Shown here piece by piece: positions 19,176 through 30,850 of a stretch of DNA of 64,000 bases. Numbering within the stretch: position 1 is the first letter of the stretch; every line of letters starts with the position of its first letter. The notes under the pieces were generated by a model that saw only the letters and a program-made list of their open reading frames with translations, made no database searches and was not told the DNA's origin. This stretch comes from Botryosphaeria dothidea (lineage: Eukaryota; Ascomycota; Dothideomycetes; Botryosphaeriales; Botryosphaeriaceae): the NCBI GenBank assembly GCA_011503125.2, contig WWBZ02000040.1, forward strand, positions 868,001-932,000. Reading direction: 5' to 3'. The translations under genes and the position numbers were made by a program.

Positions 19176-19797
19176 GTACACAATATCGGCTCAGAATCAA
19201 TTGTCGATCGAACCTATTCACTTCCATTCTACCATTTTATAGACTTTGCCATTGGGCAAAACTTCCCGAGAAGCTACGTAGAATGGCTGTCGGATCTATA
19301 TGACCGCCCTCTTTGGCAATGGTGTTGTGGGTCATGCCCGCCGTAGACCACTCCCCGCAGTAAGGACAAGAACAAAAATCATGGTGTGTCGCCGTTTCAA
19401 TCCAGTAGAGGAAGAACGCCGTTCTCCCTTTGGCATCAGTATTCTATCAAACCAAGGATGCCTGGAAATTCCGGGTAGATGTTCTAGCAAAATGTGTATA
19501 AGATGGTGTGTCGTGAAAAACCGTTACGAAGGACAATTTGTGAAGGACTATTCTGAAGGACCAGTGTGGTTCAAAACAAGCAGTCTTTCATGAACTCTTC
19601 CCAGATACAACGCAGCTCTAATTACTGCTTCAATCAAAGAGAGTATGACGCCCCGCACTAAAGCGTTGCGCGAGATGCTTGGCTTTCCCCACATTCTGCA
19701 TCTGCCACACACCGCCACCTTCCCCCTATCAAAACCGTCTTATTCACCACTTCATTTCCCAAGCATTGATGCCAATCACACGGCCGGCAGTGGAAAC
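19176..19797. other. Divergent promoter region SnoaL-2 / Zn2Cys6 regulator
   Basis: 622 bp separating two divergent start codons, with a CGG-N10-CCG site at 19291. In-frame codons upstream of 19798 extend to an ATG at 19645, so part of this region may be coding for the regulator. Confidence 0.5.
19291..19306. promoter_or_regulatory. CGG-N10-CCG site in SnoaL-2 / regulator promoter
   Basis: CGGATCTATATGACCG, 116 bp upstream of SnoaL-2 and about 490 bp upstream of the regulator. Fits CGGANYKATRNNNCCG and would allow autoregulation. Confidence 0.6.
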
Positions 19798-22125
19798 ATG
19801 TCTCCGCCAGCAGATCGGACCAAACGAACATCCATCAGCTGCGACCGCTGCCAGAAGCGAAAAGTCAAATGCCAGGACCCTGTTCCCGGGCCGTGCCGGG
19901 CTTGCCGCCGGGGAGGACATTCATGCAAAGTGTCCCGTGAATCAAGATCGCGACCCTTCTACCAGGTTTCGCAGGAGCAGTTTGATCTCATGATTGAGGT
20001 CATCAAGAAGTACGAGCCGGATTTGAAGTTGGATCTCCCGTCCCTACGCGCCAGGAAGCAGGCCCGGTCTGGTCATAATCGGCCCAGCCCTACCACTTCG
20101 GGAAAATGTGCCGAATGCTCCAGGCGAATGCCGACTCCACCAGATGAGCAAATTGAGCAATTGGAAGAGGCGCAGGAGACCCCGATCACCATCGATGTCT
20201 CTCCAGAGATGGAGGCTTTGGATGGAGAGTCTGTGAGCGTCCTGGTAGATACCAAGGGTTCACACAGTGAGTAGACGTCTTAACCAGGCATTTTGTACGT
20301 GGATCTAATCCCCACAGAATTCATCGGCCCCAGAGGTGAAGCGAGCTTCCACATGGCAGTTGTCCACTGCCTGACTGCGGAGCGGACTACAGGAAACAAA
20401 TTCCTACTGGAACACACAACATCACCAAAAAGCCAGCTATCAAACACCCAGAATAAGACTGGATTGCCTCTTTCTCCAGGCCTACAACCACCAGATAAGG
20501 GCCATCTACCTTCAAGAGCCGCAATTTATTCATGTGCGGAAAGATTCTTCACACAAATACAATGCTCACTATGGGTTTACCCAGAAGATCAATTTTACTC
20601 CCGCATTGAACAGACATATTCCGAAGAATCCCTCAAGCCAACCTGGTTCTGCTTTCTTTACGCATTCTTGTCTTTGACATCTCCTTCCGAGATCCCAGAC
20701 TCGGGTGACTATCCTCTGACATCTGAAGAGTACTACAATCTCTCCATATCGTACTTGCCGCTTGTGTTGTATCACCCTGATTTGGATGGCGTAAGAGGAC
20801 TGCTGACTCTGGTACGTACTGACCTTATAACGCGGAGTTCTTTCGCTCATTTGCAAGCAGTGCATGTCTCTTCAACGCCACCGGACTTTGACGCCGGGAT
20901 ATCAGCTGATCGGACTTGCAGTGAGACTTGCCCAAAGCCTTGGGCTCCATCTGGATAAAACACATGCTTCTCAGGATAAAATTGAGCTACAGCATACGAG
21001 ACGTCTATGGTGGTCTGTATACGAACTTGAGCGAGAGATATGCATCAAATACGGAGTTCCCTCAGCCATTGTGGATGATCATTGCAGCGCATCTCTGCCT
21101 TCGGAAAATGTAGGGCATCCCTTCTAGTTCGCTAAACACAGCATGTGTGTTGGCTAACGTGGAATAGCTACTCGCACCTGGTCTTCGTACCCCGGTCGGG
21201 TACCTCAACTTTTCAACTTCGCTCAACCGACTGCTTGCGAAAGTTCACAGAATCATGTTCATCACCCCAGTGGGCCCAAATTCTGTGATCAGCAACGAGA
21301 AAGCCAACGTCGACAGCCTGCTCGCCGAAATGACCTCCTGGAAAGATTCCCTGCCGCAATACCTACAAATGGAGGCCCCTTCACCACCCAGTCATAAGCG
21401 CACAATAGCGCTCCTGCATCTCCGCTACTGGTCAACACGTGTATGCATCTCCCGTCGCTTCCTCCTCTATCACTTGCAACACGGATCCGAAATACCAGCA
21501 GAAAAAGCTTCCTTCTTCAAGACCATGGCATCCTACTGCATGGAATCCTCAGAACATGTCCTTGCCATCATGAAGGCACTCGCAGCAGACTCCTTGCTCT
21601 CCGACCTTTCGTTCTTTGACACAAACTGCCTTCTTTCCATATCGCTTCTATTCGCACTGTCATATAACTTTACAAAATTGCAGTCGGATGCGGCGAAGTT
21701 CCGGACTTGCGTTGGGCTCTTCGACCTGCTGAAGGACGTCGAATGGCCTGCTGAATGTGTTACGAGATTACTGAGGATCGTCAGACCTCTTGGTCTGGCG
21801 CCAGGCGTGGAGGATGATGCAGCCCAATCTGGCAATCAACAGCTTTCGGAACGAACAGCTAATATTCTGGACTTGGCTGCTAGTTCTGATGCGCTCGATC
21901 AGGATTGGCAAGTCCAGGCCGGTGATGCTTCTCTTCTGAGGTAGGTGCACGGTGCACTCGTTTGCTTCTATGAGCAAGGAATGGCAGGTAACATTGTTTA
22001 GTAATACCATTCAGACCGAGATGTCTCCGCTTGAGGCAAACGTGCTCATGTGGGACGCACTGGGCACTTGGGAGTTACCTGGCGTGATGACTGACACGCC
22101 ATGGGAAGGCATGTCTCCATCATGA
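19798..22125 (+). CDS. Zn2Cys6 fungal transcription factor
   Basis: 703-residue nuclear regulator with exons 19798-20266, 20318-20811, 20858-21109, 21168-21940 and 22002-22125. The binuclear zinc cluster is C15-x2-C18-x6-C25-x7-C33-x2-C36-x6-C43, with the basic stretch QKRKVK. The middle homology region has the Fungal_trans signature YQLIGLAVRLAQSLGLHLD followed by RRLWWSVYELERE. The C-terminus is acidic. The ATG at 19798 puts the zinc cluster near the N-terminus as usual; an in-frame ATG at 19645 would add 51 low-information residues. Such proteins bind CGG triplets as dimers. Its position in a block whose promoters carry CGG-N10-CCG sites makes it the obvious candidate for a pathway-specific activator. 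Confidence 0.9.
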
Positions 22126-23063
22126 CAAGACTTATTGAGGGATAGTGTTGTTCATTCCTGACCGATTTTGGCCGTCGGACAGATGTTCTTGAGAATCTCC
22201 GTTGCTACAATGATCTATATGAACAGATGGGAATCAACCACGAGTCTGAAGACTAGCAATCGAAAGCGCTTGGTGATGTTCTGGGCAGACTCTTCGTGGC
22301 AACGTGGTAAATGTCTCAACCGTAGAACGGTTTCCATCGAGGCCACGTGTATATCCATAGATGGTGCGTTTTGTTGACTCCAGATCGCCATTTCCCACCC
22401 ACGTTGTAACCACAAAACCTCCGCACGCCGCAAGCACCCGGCGGAACACAGCTCCACCATCGCCACTAGTATTGCTTGCCAAGACAGTCGAGTGAGAGCA
22501 TCGCGTGTTCTGAATGCAAATATTGCCTCAATTAGTGTAATTCCTGGTGAGATTTGCATTCAGACGTTTGTCTCCAGCCTTCCTTGCTTGATGCAAGAAC
22601 GATATTGGTTATCTTTCGCTCCTCGGCCTGTACAGAACTCACATCCGTGGGCGGGTGGCGAAGCCTGAAGGCGCCACGTGTATATTGAATATTGAATAGA
22701 CGCAGATCCAGTGGCGTTCATAGGCCTAGATGAGATTAGAGTTCGTGCATGCGGTTGATTTCTAACAACCTCTCGCACTTTCGGCGTAGAGATAACGTCC
22801 GAGGACTTTCCGCGGCTTCCGTAACGACAAGGGCCATTTTAAAAGCTATGTTCTTCTCGGCTTCGAAAGAGAGTTCATCCTCGGCCGGGCCGCAATCAAT
22901 ACCCCGAAAGGTTCGGATGCCTATCGACGGATCAATGTTCCTCCCCGGCAAGCACTAGTGAAACCTTTTTATATTTGTCTCCCTGTATCACAAATATATA
23001 ATTCCACGACCTGTCCGCACAGATGCATCAAATTCAACCGGAGCGAAGCTCATCGCATGCAAC
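22126..23063. other. Intergenic region upstream of O-methyltransferase
   Basis: 938 bp with no convincing gene. A TATA-like TTTTTATATTT lies near 22964, about 100 bp before the methyltransferase ATG. No CGG-N10-CCG site was found by eye, so this gene may not share the control of the block to its left. Confidence 0.4.
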
Positions 23064-24419
23064 ATGCCGTCCAACTTGGAAAATCTCACCAAACAGCTCT
23101 CCGACACTGTCGGGAACTACGTATCCAATGCAGATGCATCGGAACAGCGCGAGCAAATTCTCGAGCTTGCAAAAGCGATCCGTGCAGAGGTTGAAACCCC
23201 GACTGAAAAGGTTCAGGAGTATCTGACCCTCATCATGGAGATGCCAGCTGTCCGATTGTTCATGGAATGGGATGTTTTCAGCGAGATTCCTGACAGCCCT
23301 GGAGGAATCTCATATGCTGAACTGGCCGCGAAGGTCGATGCTGAGGAGCTTTTGCTTAAACGACTGGCAGGGGTTCTTGTTGCAAAGGGGATTCTGAAGC
23401 AAATCGGAAAGGATCATGTCGGCCACACCAAATTTTCACCGATTTTCATGGACAAGAAAGGAATAGCATGGTGGTTTCAATTCTTGTCTGTCCCTTGAGA
23501 TCGTTCCTGCCTGCATATAGTTGGATTAACCCGCTGGCAGTTTGTACGACCAAGGCTTCGTTAACCATCACTGGCCGTCTTACTTCGCCAAATATGGCCG
23601 CAAAGAACCGACAAATCCGAAGCTCAGCCCTGTCTCGTTTGCGTATGGCAAAGAGGGAAAGTCATATTGGGAAATTCTTGAAGGCCGATCCTTGCAAGAT
23701 TTCATCATCGGAATGGACACCATGACCCGACTCGTACCTTGGAAAGAAACATTGCCGTTTTCTTGGTATGCTCAACTGCTTAATCCAAAGGATACTCCAA
23801 TAACATGTTACCAGGTTCGTCGAGAACAAACATTTAGTCTCGCCGGATGCTGCTCTGGTCGTTGACGTGGGCGGCAACCGCGGCGAGGCGCTCAAAGCCA
23901 TTCGCGAGGAACAAGACCTTCCGGCAGACAGATTGGTTCTGCAAGATAGGCGGGAGGTGATAGAGCAAGTAGACCTGGATGACCCTCCGGAACTGCGGGG
24001 GATGAAAAGGATGGCGCACGATTTTTTCAAGCCCCAGCTAGTCAAGGGTATGCTCGGCCCCTCCTTCACTATTTACTTGCACTCACACTGATTATATGGC
24101 AGGTGCCCTCGCTTACTTCCTGAAACGAATCATCCACGACTGGCCCGATGACAGCGCGCGCGTGATCCTGGGTCATCTTCGAGACGCTATGGGCCCAGAA
24201 TCTCGGATCTTGCTGTACGAGCGAATTGCGACAAATCCTCCTTCGCTTGACATTGCTCGTTCCGACCTTACTATGATGAACCTAGCCTCAAAAGAGCGGA
24301 CAGAGGATGACTGGAATCAACTTCTGCACTCGGTCGGCCTGGTGATTGTGAAGATTTGGAGAACTAAGGAGACACCCCAGTCAACAGTAATCGAGTGCAA
24401 GAAACGTAACGAATTGTAG
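23064..24419 (+). CDS. SAM-dependent O-methyltransferase (sterigmatocystin OMT type)
   Basis: 398-residue plant-type class II methyltransferase. Exons 23064-23485, 23541-23765, 23815-24047 and 24103-24419. An N-terminal helical dimerisation domain (about 1-110) precedes the catalytic domain with SAM motif VVDVGGNRGEALKAI, LQDRREVIEQV, MAHDFFKPQ and the catalytic base region LKRIIHDWPDD (His305), ending with ERTEDDWNQLL. The first donor (GTCTGT) is weak but is the only one that keeps the frame. Probable role: methylation of a phenolic hydroxyl on an aromatic or polyketide substrate. It is an intact paralogue of the decayed copy at 4028. Placement beside the CCO/CocE block suggests it could modify the phenolic substrate or product (inference). 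Confidence 0.9.
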
Positions 24420-24594
24420 TTGCGTTGGGAAAGATTGCAATGTGGAAGGGGTGGAGGAGATGAGTTGAACCGTGATATCGTATGGATTGGGTGTAAGTCT
24501 CTATGATATGGACATTTGTACCTGAACATGAAAGCATACAAAATGATACATGATTCGTTCTCTAATGTCTATCTCTGTCGTTTCAAACGGCTCG

Positions 24595-26155
24595 TTACAG
24601 GCTCTTCATCAAACTTGTCATTAGTAACCCTCCAATCAGAAGCCACTGTCGTAATGCATGAGTGCTCGTAGCAGAGCTCGTCGTAGAACTCTTAGTTTTG
24701 TCATTTGCGCTCACAGTCTGTGTCGCAGCTGCCAGTTTCGTGCCAGCCACCGTTGCCGCAGCCGTTGTCTGCGTGGATTCGGTTGTAGCGGAGAAGGTCT
24801 GGAACTTGACCACGCCGAGTTCGGCGAAAGTCGAATTGGTGATCTCCTGCACATTCGAGATTGTCGAGTTGAATTTGGTATTTGCGAGTGCGATGTGCTT
24901 GTTGTGCAGGTCATAAACGACATATGCTGAGCGAAGGAATGTGTCTCCGAGCTTCAAGTGACCGCCTTCGTCGGCGGCACTGATGCCAAACCTGCACAGT
25001 TCCTTTTCGAAGTCGTCAATGAGAGGTTCTCCGGTTTCTTCATCGATGTATGGATAAAGGATCTCATCTAAATTGACATTGACGACTGGCCCGCCCTGGT
25101 TCAGGTTGCCGCTTCCAAAGCCGAAGTCGATTGTCCCGCCCGTCGATGATTTGCATGGGGCGAGCCACATTTGATGGTAATCGTTGTATGTTGCGCCGAC
25201 TTCTGTGCGGAGTCTTTTTACGACATCGCCCGGGAGAGTTGAGCGTGTAGCGCCCGTGTCAAGGAGAACCATGGCGTACAGATCCGTTGCATTGTACATT
25301 TGCTCTCCCGAGCTAGACGTGAAATTGACGGACGAAAGCTCGACGTAGAAATCTTCTGTAGAATGAAGTGGCGTGGTGATCAGGTCGCCATGGTATTTCT
25401 CCGTGTCAACGCCGCCGAAGAGGATGGAGCCGGTGGTTGAGTCTACCGAGACCGTGAGCAATCGATCAAAGACGGCGACGGATAGACTTACCAATATCAT
25501 TCAGCCACACGCTGTACGCTACAGAATTGATGTGACCCTGTTGCAGCAGCTGCACTGGTAGATTTGGATAACCCATGTAATGAGCCTCATCCTCGACCAA
25601 GCCCACGCCCAAGATCCCCGTCACATCTGGCATATCCCATACTTGCGAAGCAAGGCCCATGGTTACGTTCTCGACCTTCATACCACCGATATCCACCGTG
25701 TCGAAAATGTAATCGCCGACTACTTCCGTCCCATCGCGGTAAGAAATGTTGAAATTACCCCCATAGTGCTCGGTGGCGTTGACCAAAGTCCCAGAATCTG
25801 CCGTGTGGAGATCTCCGCCGTAAAACCCACACCCACTATCCTCGCAGATCAATGTATCGGCATGAGGGAACCAAATATCTGCGCTGCCGGTGTCGAGGCT
25901 TAGGCTTGCGGTTCTGCCGGGCGTGCCAATGGTGATGTTGACTAGGTAGTATTGTATTTCATTGCCGAGAGAGATTGAAGTAGGATCGCGGCGATTGCGG
26001 CGTGTGGAGAAGGCCGGTGAATTGATTCTTTTTTCCCTCGTGAACTCAAATCCTATAGTGCCCGGAGGGTTGGTGGCGCCAGCCGTTTGGTGAAGGCAGA
26101 ATATGGGGAAAACGATAGAATTGGCGAACGACAGCCATTCCGCAATGCGAGGCAT
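24595..26155 (-). CDS. Pepsin-like aspartic protease, probably GPI-anchored
   Basis: 503-residue A1-family protease. Exons 26155-25492 and 25442-24595 (49 bp intron). Both catalytic Asp motifs are present: LDTGSADIW (Asp88) and LLDTGATRS (Asp283). A hydrophobic N-terminal segment (FANSIVFPIFCL) acts as signal peptide. Several N-x-S/T sequons are present. The C-terminus is Ser/Thr-rich followed by a short hydrophobic tail (WLLIGGLLMTSLM), the layout of yapsin/OPSB-type cell-surface proteases. It probably works at the plasma membrane or cell wall in protein processing. It ends convergently with the O-methyltransferase, 175 bp apart. Confidence 0.9.
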
Positions 26156-27369
26156 AGTGTACAGCGAAAAACAACAGCAGCAACGGGAAACGAAGGCAGA
26201 GCATTAAATGAATGGCGAGACGAAGGATGCAGAGAGTGGCGTATTGTACCAAGAATTGCGCCGCAGTGTAGTGATCCGTGTGTTCGTCGAAGCCAACTAG
26301 CGCCGGATAGGTTTCTAGGCAGCTGTGCCGTGCGGGTCAGAATGTTGGTTGCGAAAGCCATGAACGCAGTCCAATTCCACAAAAATCATCAACTCCACTG
26401 AACGGCTTGATCGATTCTGCTCATCACGCCCTTTCACTCTATCCGAGCGAATGTCTCCTCTCGACGAGGTGCCTACAATATTGTGTGCAGTGTTGGCCCG
26501 CGAAAACGGTTAGGGCGAGGAACGCGGTCCAGGCGAGGCCCACAATAGGCACCATGTGGTTCTATTTTCTGCTCCGAAAAACGCCACACGATCCTGAAGG
26601 CGCCAGCGTCTTGCCATGTTTTCGCATCTGGCCCGGCCGGAAGATCGTTTTGATGGCCCCCAACTCTTCATTCTGGGCCGTCGTGCCGATTGACGAGAAG
26701 TCCACACCGCCTTATGAGTACGAGTTGGGGCCGACCCGTGAGATCGTAACACTGATGAAGCATGCGCGCTTATGCGAAACTTGAAATTAGTCAGTAAACA
26801 AACTTCCCAAAGCCAATCTCCGTTACACGCCAATTGCAGGGCGTCAATGCATTTACTAGCCAGATGGAGGTGCATAGGCAAGTCAACGTGCTTGGAGGAA
26901 TGGTTTTCTTGACGTTGCCGCGTTGAATATTGAAAAGCGGGATCGGCTGAACAAAGGTGCGGCGCCTGGCTGAAGGATGGTGCAATTGACAGGAGACTTG
27001 ACGAACTGTCAAATGCAGGAGGAACAGAATCTATAGAGTAAGGTCACAATCAATTTCAAGCTCAACCCATGATTGTGCGCCGTTGGCTCAGCAGCATATG
27101 CAAGAACGAAACGTCGTGGCGGGCGGTTAGTGGTTAGTGATCACCCCGCAATCTCCAATCGCAGGCTGTTGTTCTTGCGGCACAGCAGCCCTTTTATCAG
27201 CAACAAATGCTTTTTGTCTCAGAGAGCGCAGATCTTCTGGCGTTGGGCCAAATAAGTGGTGCCGTTGCCCACGAAAAATTCCTCCCCACATTCATGTGTC
27301 GACTGCTGAACCAAGACCTGCTACAAGAACATCAAAGTGAATCCCCCGCGGGACAAGAGATATACCAAC
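26156..27369. other. Intergenic region, no gene recognised
   Basis: 1,214 bp between divergent protease and BTB genes. Several ORFs of 60-125 codons overlap on both strands without family motifs or splice support. Likely promoter sequence for both flanking genes. Confidence 0.4.
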
Positions 27370-28394
27370 ATGGCCTCAAGCAACATCGAGTAAGAAAATG
27401 ACGGTTGCGGCCTCGCCACTGCTGCTGATTCTGCTGCGTTAGAACATTCTGTGGCGGAACGTTTACTTTTTATGTCGGCCCCGAAAAGGTTCGCTTCATC
27501 CTTTACAAGAACCTTGTTGCGCGCTTCTCCAAACCGCTTGAGAAAATGATGTCCAATGGAATGAAGGAGAGTCAAGACGGAGAAGCTTTTCTGGAGCACG
27601 TGGATGTCGGGACATTCGCCCGATTTGCTGAATACGTCCACTCTGGCGACTACAGTGCTGCAGCTCCGGTCGAAGTGGTTCGGGAACCCGAAGAATGCGT
27701 TCCCGAGCCTCCTGGCGATTATGAAGAATATTCCGTTCCTGCAGATTATCCTAACCCTGACGACGAGACTCCGGCTCCTGTAGAGGAACCCGCCGTCACG
27801 CCACCAGAGCCTGAGGTTCCAATCGATGTGCCGGCATCGGCCGATGGCTGGGGCGACTGGAGTGCGCAACTCAAGTCGATTAAGAAAAAGGGCAAGAAGA
27901 AGAAAACCTGTAAGCAATGTCCCCTTGTCTCCACAGGTCATGCGGCTCACTCAGAAGAAGACAGATTGGTGGAAGAGCCCATCCCAGCGGAAGAGCCCAT
28001 CCCGCAGCCTTTCCCCATCGATCCAACACCCGGTCCGAACGTATATTTGTCAACCAGCCACACTTCGACCTTCGCTTCCCACGTTGCTGTGTACCACTTT
28101 GCCCAACAATACCTCGTTCCCGGGCTCAAGAAACTTTCCGGGCAAAAGCTTTCAGATGCACTCAACGTCTTTCATTGCTACCATGAGTGTGTTGTGGATA
28201 TTTGTGACACAGTCCGGCTGATCTACGACCCTGAATATGATAGTCAACATCCCTCGGCCTTGCATGAAACCATCTCAGAGTACGCGACGAACAACTTCCG
28301 CGAGCTCATGAACTCCATCCTTTTCAAGAGCCTCCTCACCGAGGGCGGGGAATTTCCAGCCGATCTCTGCAGTAAAGTGGCGCGGCTTCTGTAG
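27370..28394 (+). CDS. BTB/POZ-domain protein
   Basis: 323-residue protein with exon 1 27370-27389 (MASSNIE) and exon 2 27443-28394. Splicing creates the BTB start ETFCGGTFTFYVGPEKVRF, followed by LVARFSKPLEKMMSNGMKES and VDVGTFARFAEYVHSGDY (domain about residues 7-80). A Pro/Glu-rich linker (about 85-145) with a lysine cluster (KKKGKKKK) follows, then a helical C-terminal half (AVYHFAQQYLVPGLKKLSGQKL). This is the common fungal BTB architecture; such proteins may serve as Cullin-3 adaptors or assembly factors. A 27-nt in-frame segment at 27909-27935 looks intron-like (GTAAGC...CACAG) but is too short to be a normal intron. Confidence 0.85.
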
Positions 28395-28444
28395 ATCTAG
28401 CTGTCAATGCATCAGACCCACTGAGCTTCATCCGTTCCATTCAA

Positions 28445-29809
28445 TCACTTGTCCTGCGCGAAAATTGTAGAAGTGATGATATCAAGCCCCCTCCTGAGTT
28501 CAGCCGGCTCAACAGCAAACACGATCCTCACCCACCCCTTCTCCCGCTCCCCGCCACGAAACCCCCGTCCCGCACTCATCAAAACGCCCCTCTCCCTCAG
28601 CCTGGCCACCGTCGCCGCCTCATCCTTCCACGTCTCCGCCTCCGGAACCAGGCGCGCAAACACGAACACGCCCGCCGTGGCAGGCACGAACTCGACACCA
28701 TGCGTGGTCAAGAACCCCGTCACCGTCGTATACGCCTCCGCCAGGCGCGCCGCGCTCAATGCCAGGAGGCGTGGCAGATCGGGCGAGCCCAGCAGCCCTG
28801 CCAGCGCTATCGCGCTGAGCGACGACGTCTGCTCGTTGGCGGCGATGGCGCTGCCGACTGCCAACGTGTAGTTTGCTTGGGTGACGATGCAGCCCACCCG
28901 GATTCCGCTGGAGCCAAAGTCCTTGCTGGTGCTCCAGACCGTGTGCACGAGCTTGGAGTCGCAGCCAAGGGCGTGCAAGTCGAGACTGAGCGCGGAGACG
29001 AAGGGCGGTGGGTTGGCGAGGTGTGGGTTGGGGAATTGTGAGAGCGCGTAGACCTCGTCGGAGATGTAGTGGAGGCGGTGCGCGTGGCAGAACTTGAGGC
29101 ATTCTTCCAGAACTGTTTGCGGGTAGCACTGGCCGAGCGGGTTGTGGGGGTTGGTCATGAGAAGAGCGCGGACAGGCCGCGCAGACATTTGGAGGGCTGC
29201 CTCGAGTGCGGCTATCAGCTTCGGAGTGAACGTGTCGGAGAAGTTGTCGACGTTCACTGGGATTGTCTCTACTGAAGAACGCGCTCGGAGCTTGAAATCG
29301 AATGTGCCTTGGACGGTCAGTCAGTGAATTGTGCCCGAGTTGGGTGTGGGGCATACTCCAGTAAGGGCCGGGTATAAGCACGGCGTCGCCCGGGTTGCAG
29401 ATGTTGAACATCAAGGCGTCCAAGCATGCCGATGCACCTGGAGCAGTAACAAGATGATCTGGCTTGACTGGAATGCCGGGATTGAAATATGTATTGAAGA
29501 AGTCTGCGAGGCGGGTGTGCAGCACGGGATCACCAAAGGTCCCTTTCGGGTACGAGAGATGCTGTTGGGTAGTCAGCACTGAGCCGGTAGTATATCTGGG
29601 GGAATATAACAGACACTGGACTCTAGATTATCGACAATTGCTTTCTTGTATATCTCCAGAACCTCCGGGCGAATGAGGACGTTCTCGGCTTTTGCCAAAT
29701 TAATCATAGCAATGTTCCTCTTCTTCCTTTCCTCGGCCTCTTTCCCAATCACAGGCAGGATAGGCTCCACATTCGTAGATCCACGTTCTGATAAGCCATC
29801 TTGAGTCAT
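28445..29809 (-). CDS. PLP-dependent aminotransferase, class I/II (ACC synthase-like)
   Basis: 420-residue fold-type I aminotransferase. Exons 29809-29615, 29561-29357 and 29307-28445. Landmarks: HLSYPKGTFGDP near the N-terminus, the PGASACLDAL glycine loop, MTNPHNPLGQCY (Asn/Pro contacts to PLP), YISDEVYALSQF and the Schiff-base lysine in WSTSKDFGSSGIRVG (Lys262). The NPLGQ and STSKDFG motifs are those of the 1-aminocyclopropane-1-carboxylate synthase-like subgroup, which in fungi includes many ordinary aminotransferases. Cytoplasmic; substrate unknown. Its stop is 50 bp from the convergent BTB gene. Confidence 0.9.
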
Positions 29810-30850
29810 TTTGGGTTTTTTAGTGAGAACTGGATGAGTAGTTCACAGCAACAAATATACAACGCTGCTGCCTGAAAACAGATTGCTGCCTCCACAATGA
29901 CCGTCCAACGCTCGGTGATTTGCTTCCATCGTCTTCGATAAACATTTGATCCCTGATAAGCAATCAAGCTACGCACAAAAGCCTCCATTCCAACCCTGTT
30001 CTGGGCCCCAATTGTACAGATACTCCGGGGCAAAGTCCTGCTCCACGGCGTAACTCAGACGTTCTCCAGCACACGGCTCGGTCTATCCTCGTAGCAGAAG
30101 CTCATCTATGGAACTCCAATGCACGCCATTCTTATGCTTTGTCGATGCAGAGAAAAAAAAGCAGACATCTCGGCCCCCTCATTCTTTTGACGTATGTACA
30201 CACGCATCAAAAGCCGTCTGTGCGCGTGACATCACACATCCTCGCAGATCAGCCCCCACGCCCAAAACCAATAACCATGCAGCAACGCTCCTGCACGTAA
30301 GCGCCCGCCCGTTCGGAAAACACTCTGAATGGAAGAAGGCGCACACGATCCGTGTTCGGCAGGTTTCCCTTCCTGTGCCCTTTTCCACCAATACCCCACC
30401 CACGTTACACCAATAATGCGGCGCAGCGCGCCGAAAAGAGAGGGCACCCTGGCGATGGCCAGGCAATTTTAGATAGCCTCGTGATGGCCCTGCGTCACAT
30501 AGCGGGACGAGAAGGAGGCGTTTGAAGAGGGTTGGCCGGTGCTTTCCCTTTGACGGGTAGGGCTGTTCTGGTTGAATTGCCTTTTTGGACAGGGACATGG
30601 GGTTTATCACACAGAAAAAGAAATGCGTGGTACCAGTTGGACGGTCCTCCTTCTGTATTTGAGTATGTAACTGTAGTCGACAGCAGGGAGCAGCACACCT
30701 CTTCATGTAGATCCAATCTTGCGCGCATGCATGTCTTTTCACCTTCATGAAAATACCCCCGTGACCTCTGCAGGATAAATAGGACAAGATGCTGTTTCAA
30801 AGAGTTCTTTACGTATCTTTCAGGCTGTTACCGTCACGAGTACCATCACA
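29810..30850. other. Intergenic region, divergent promoters
   Basis: 1,041 bp between the divergent aminotransferase and GMC genes. No gene supported. A TATA-like GATAAATAG is near 30774, about 75 bp before the GMC start. Confidence 0.4.

Noticed and set aside
27909..27935. Intron-like 27-nt segment in the BTB gene (GTAAGC ... CCACAG)
   Set aside because: Too short for a spliceosomal intron, length divisible by three, and the frame is open across it. Kept as coding.
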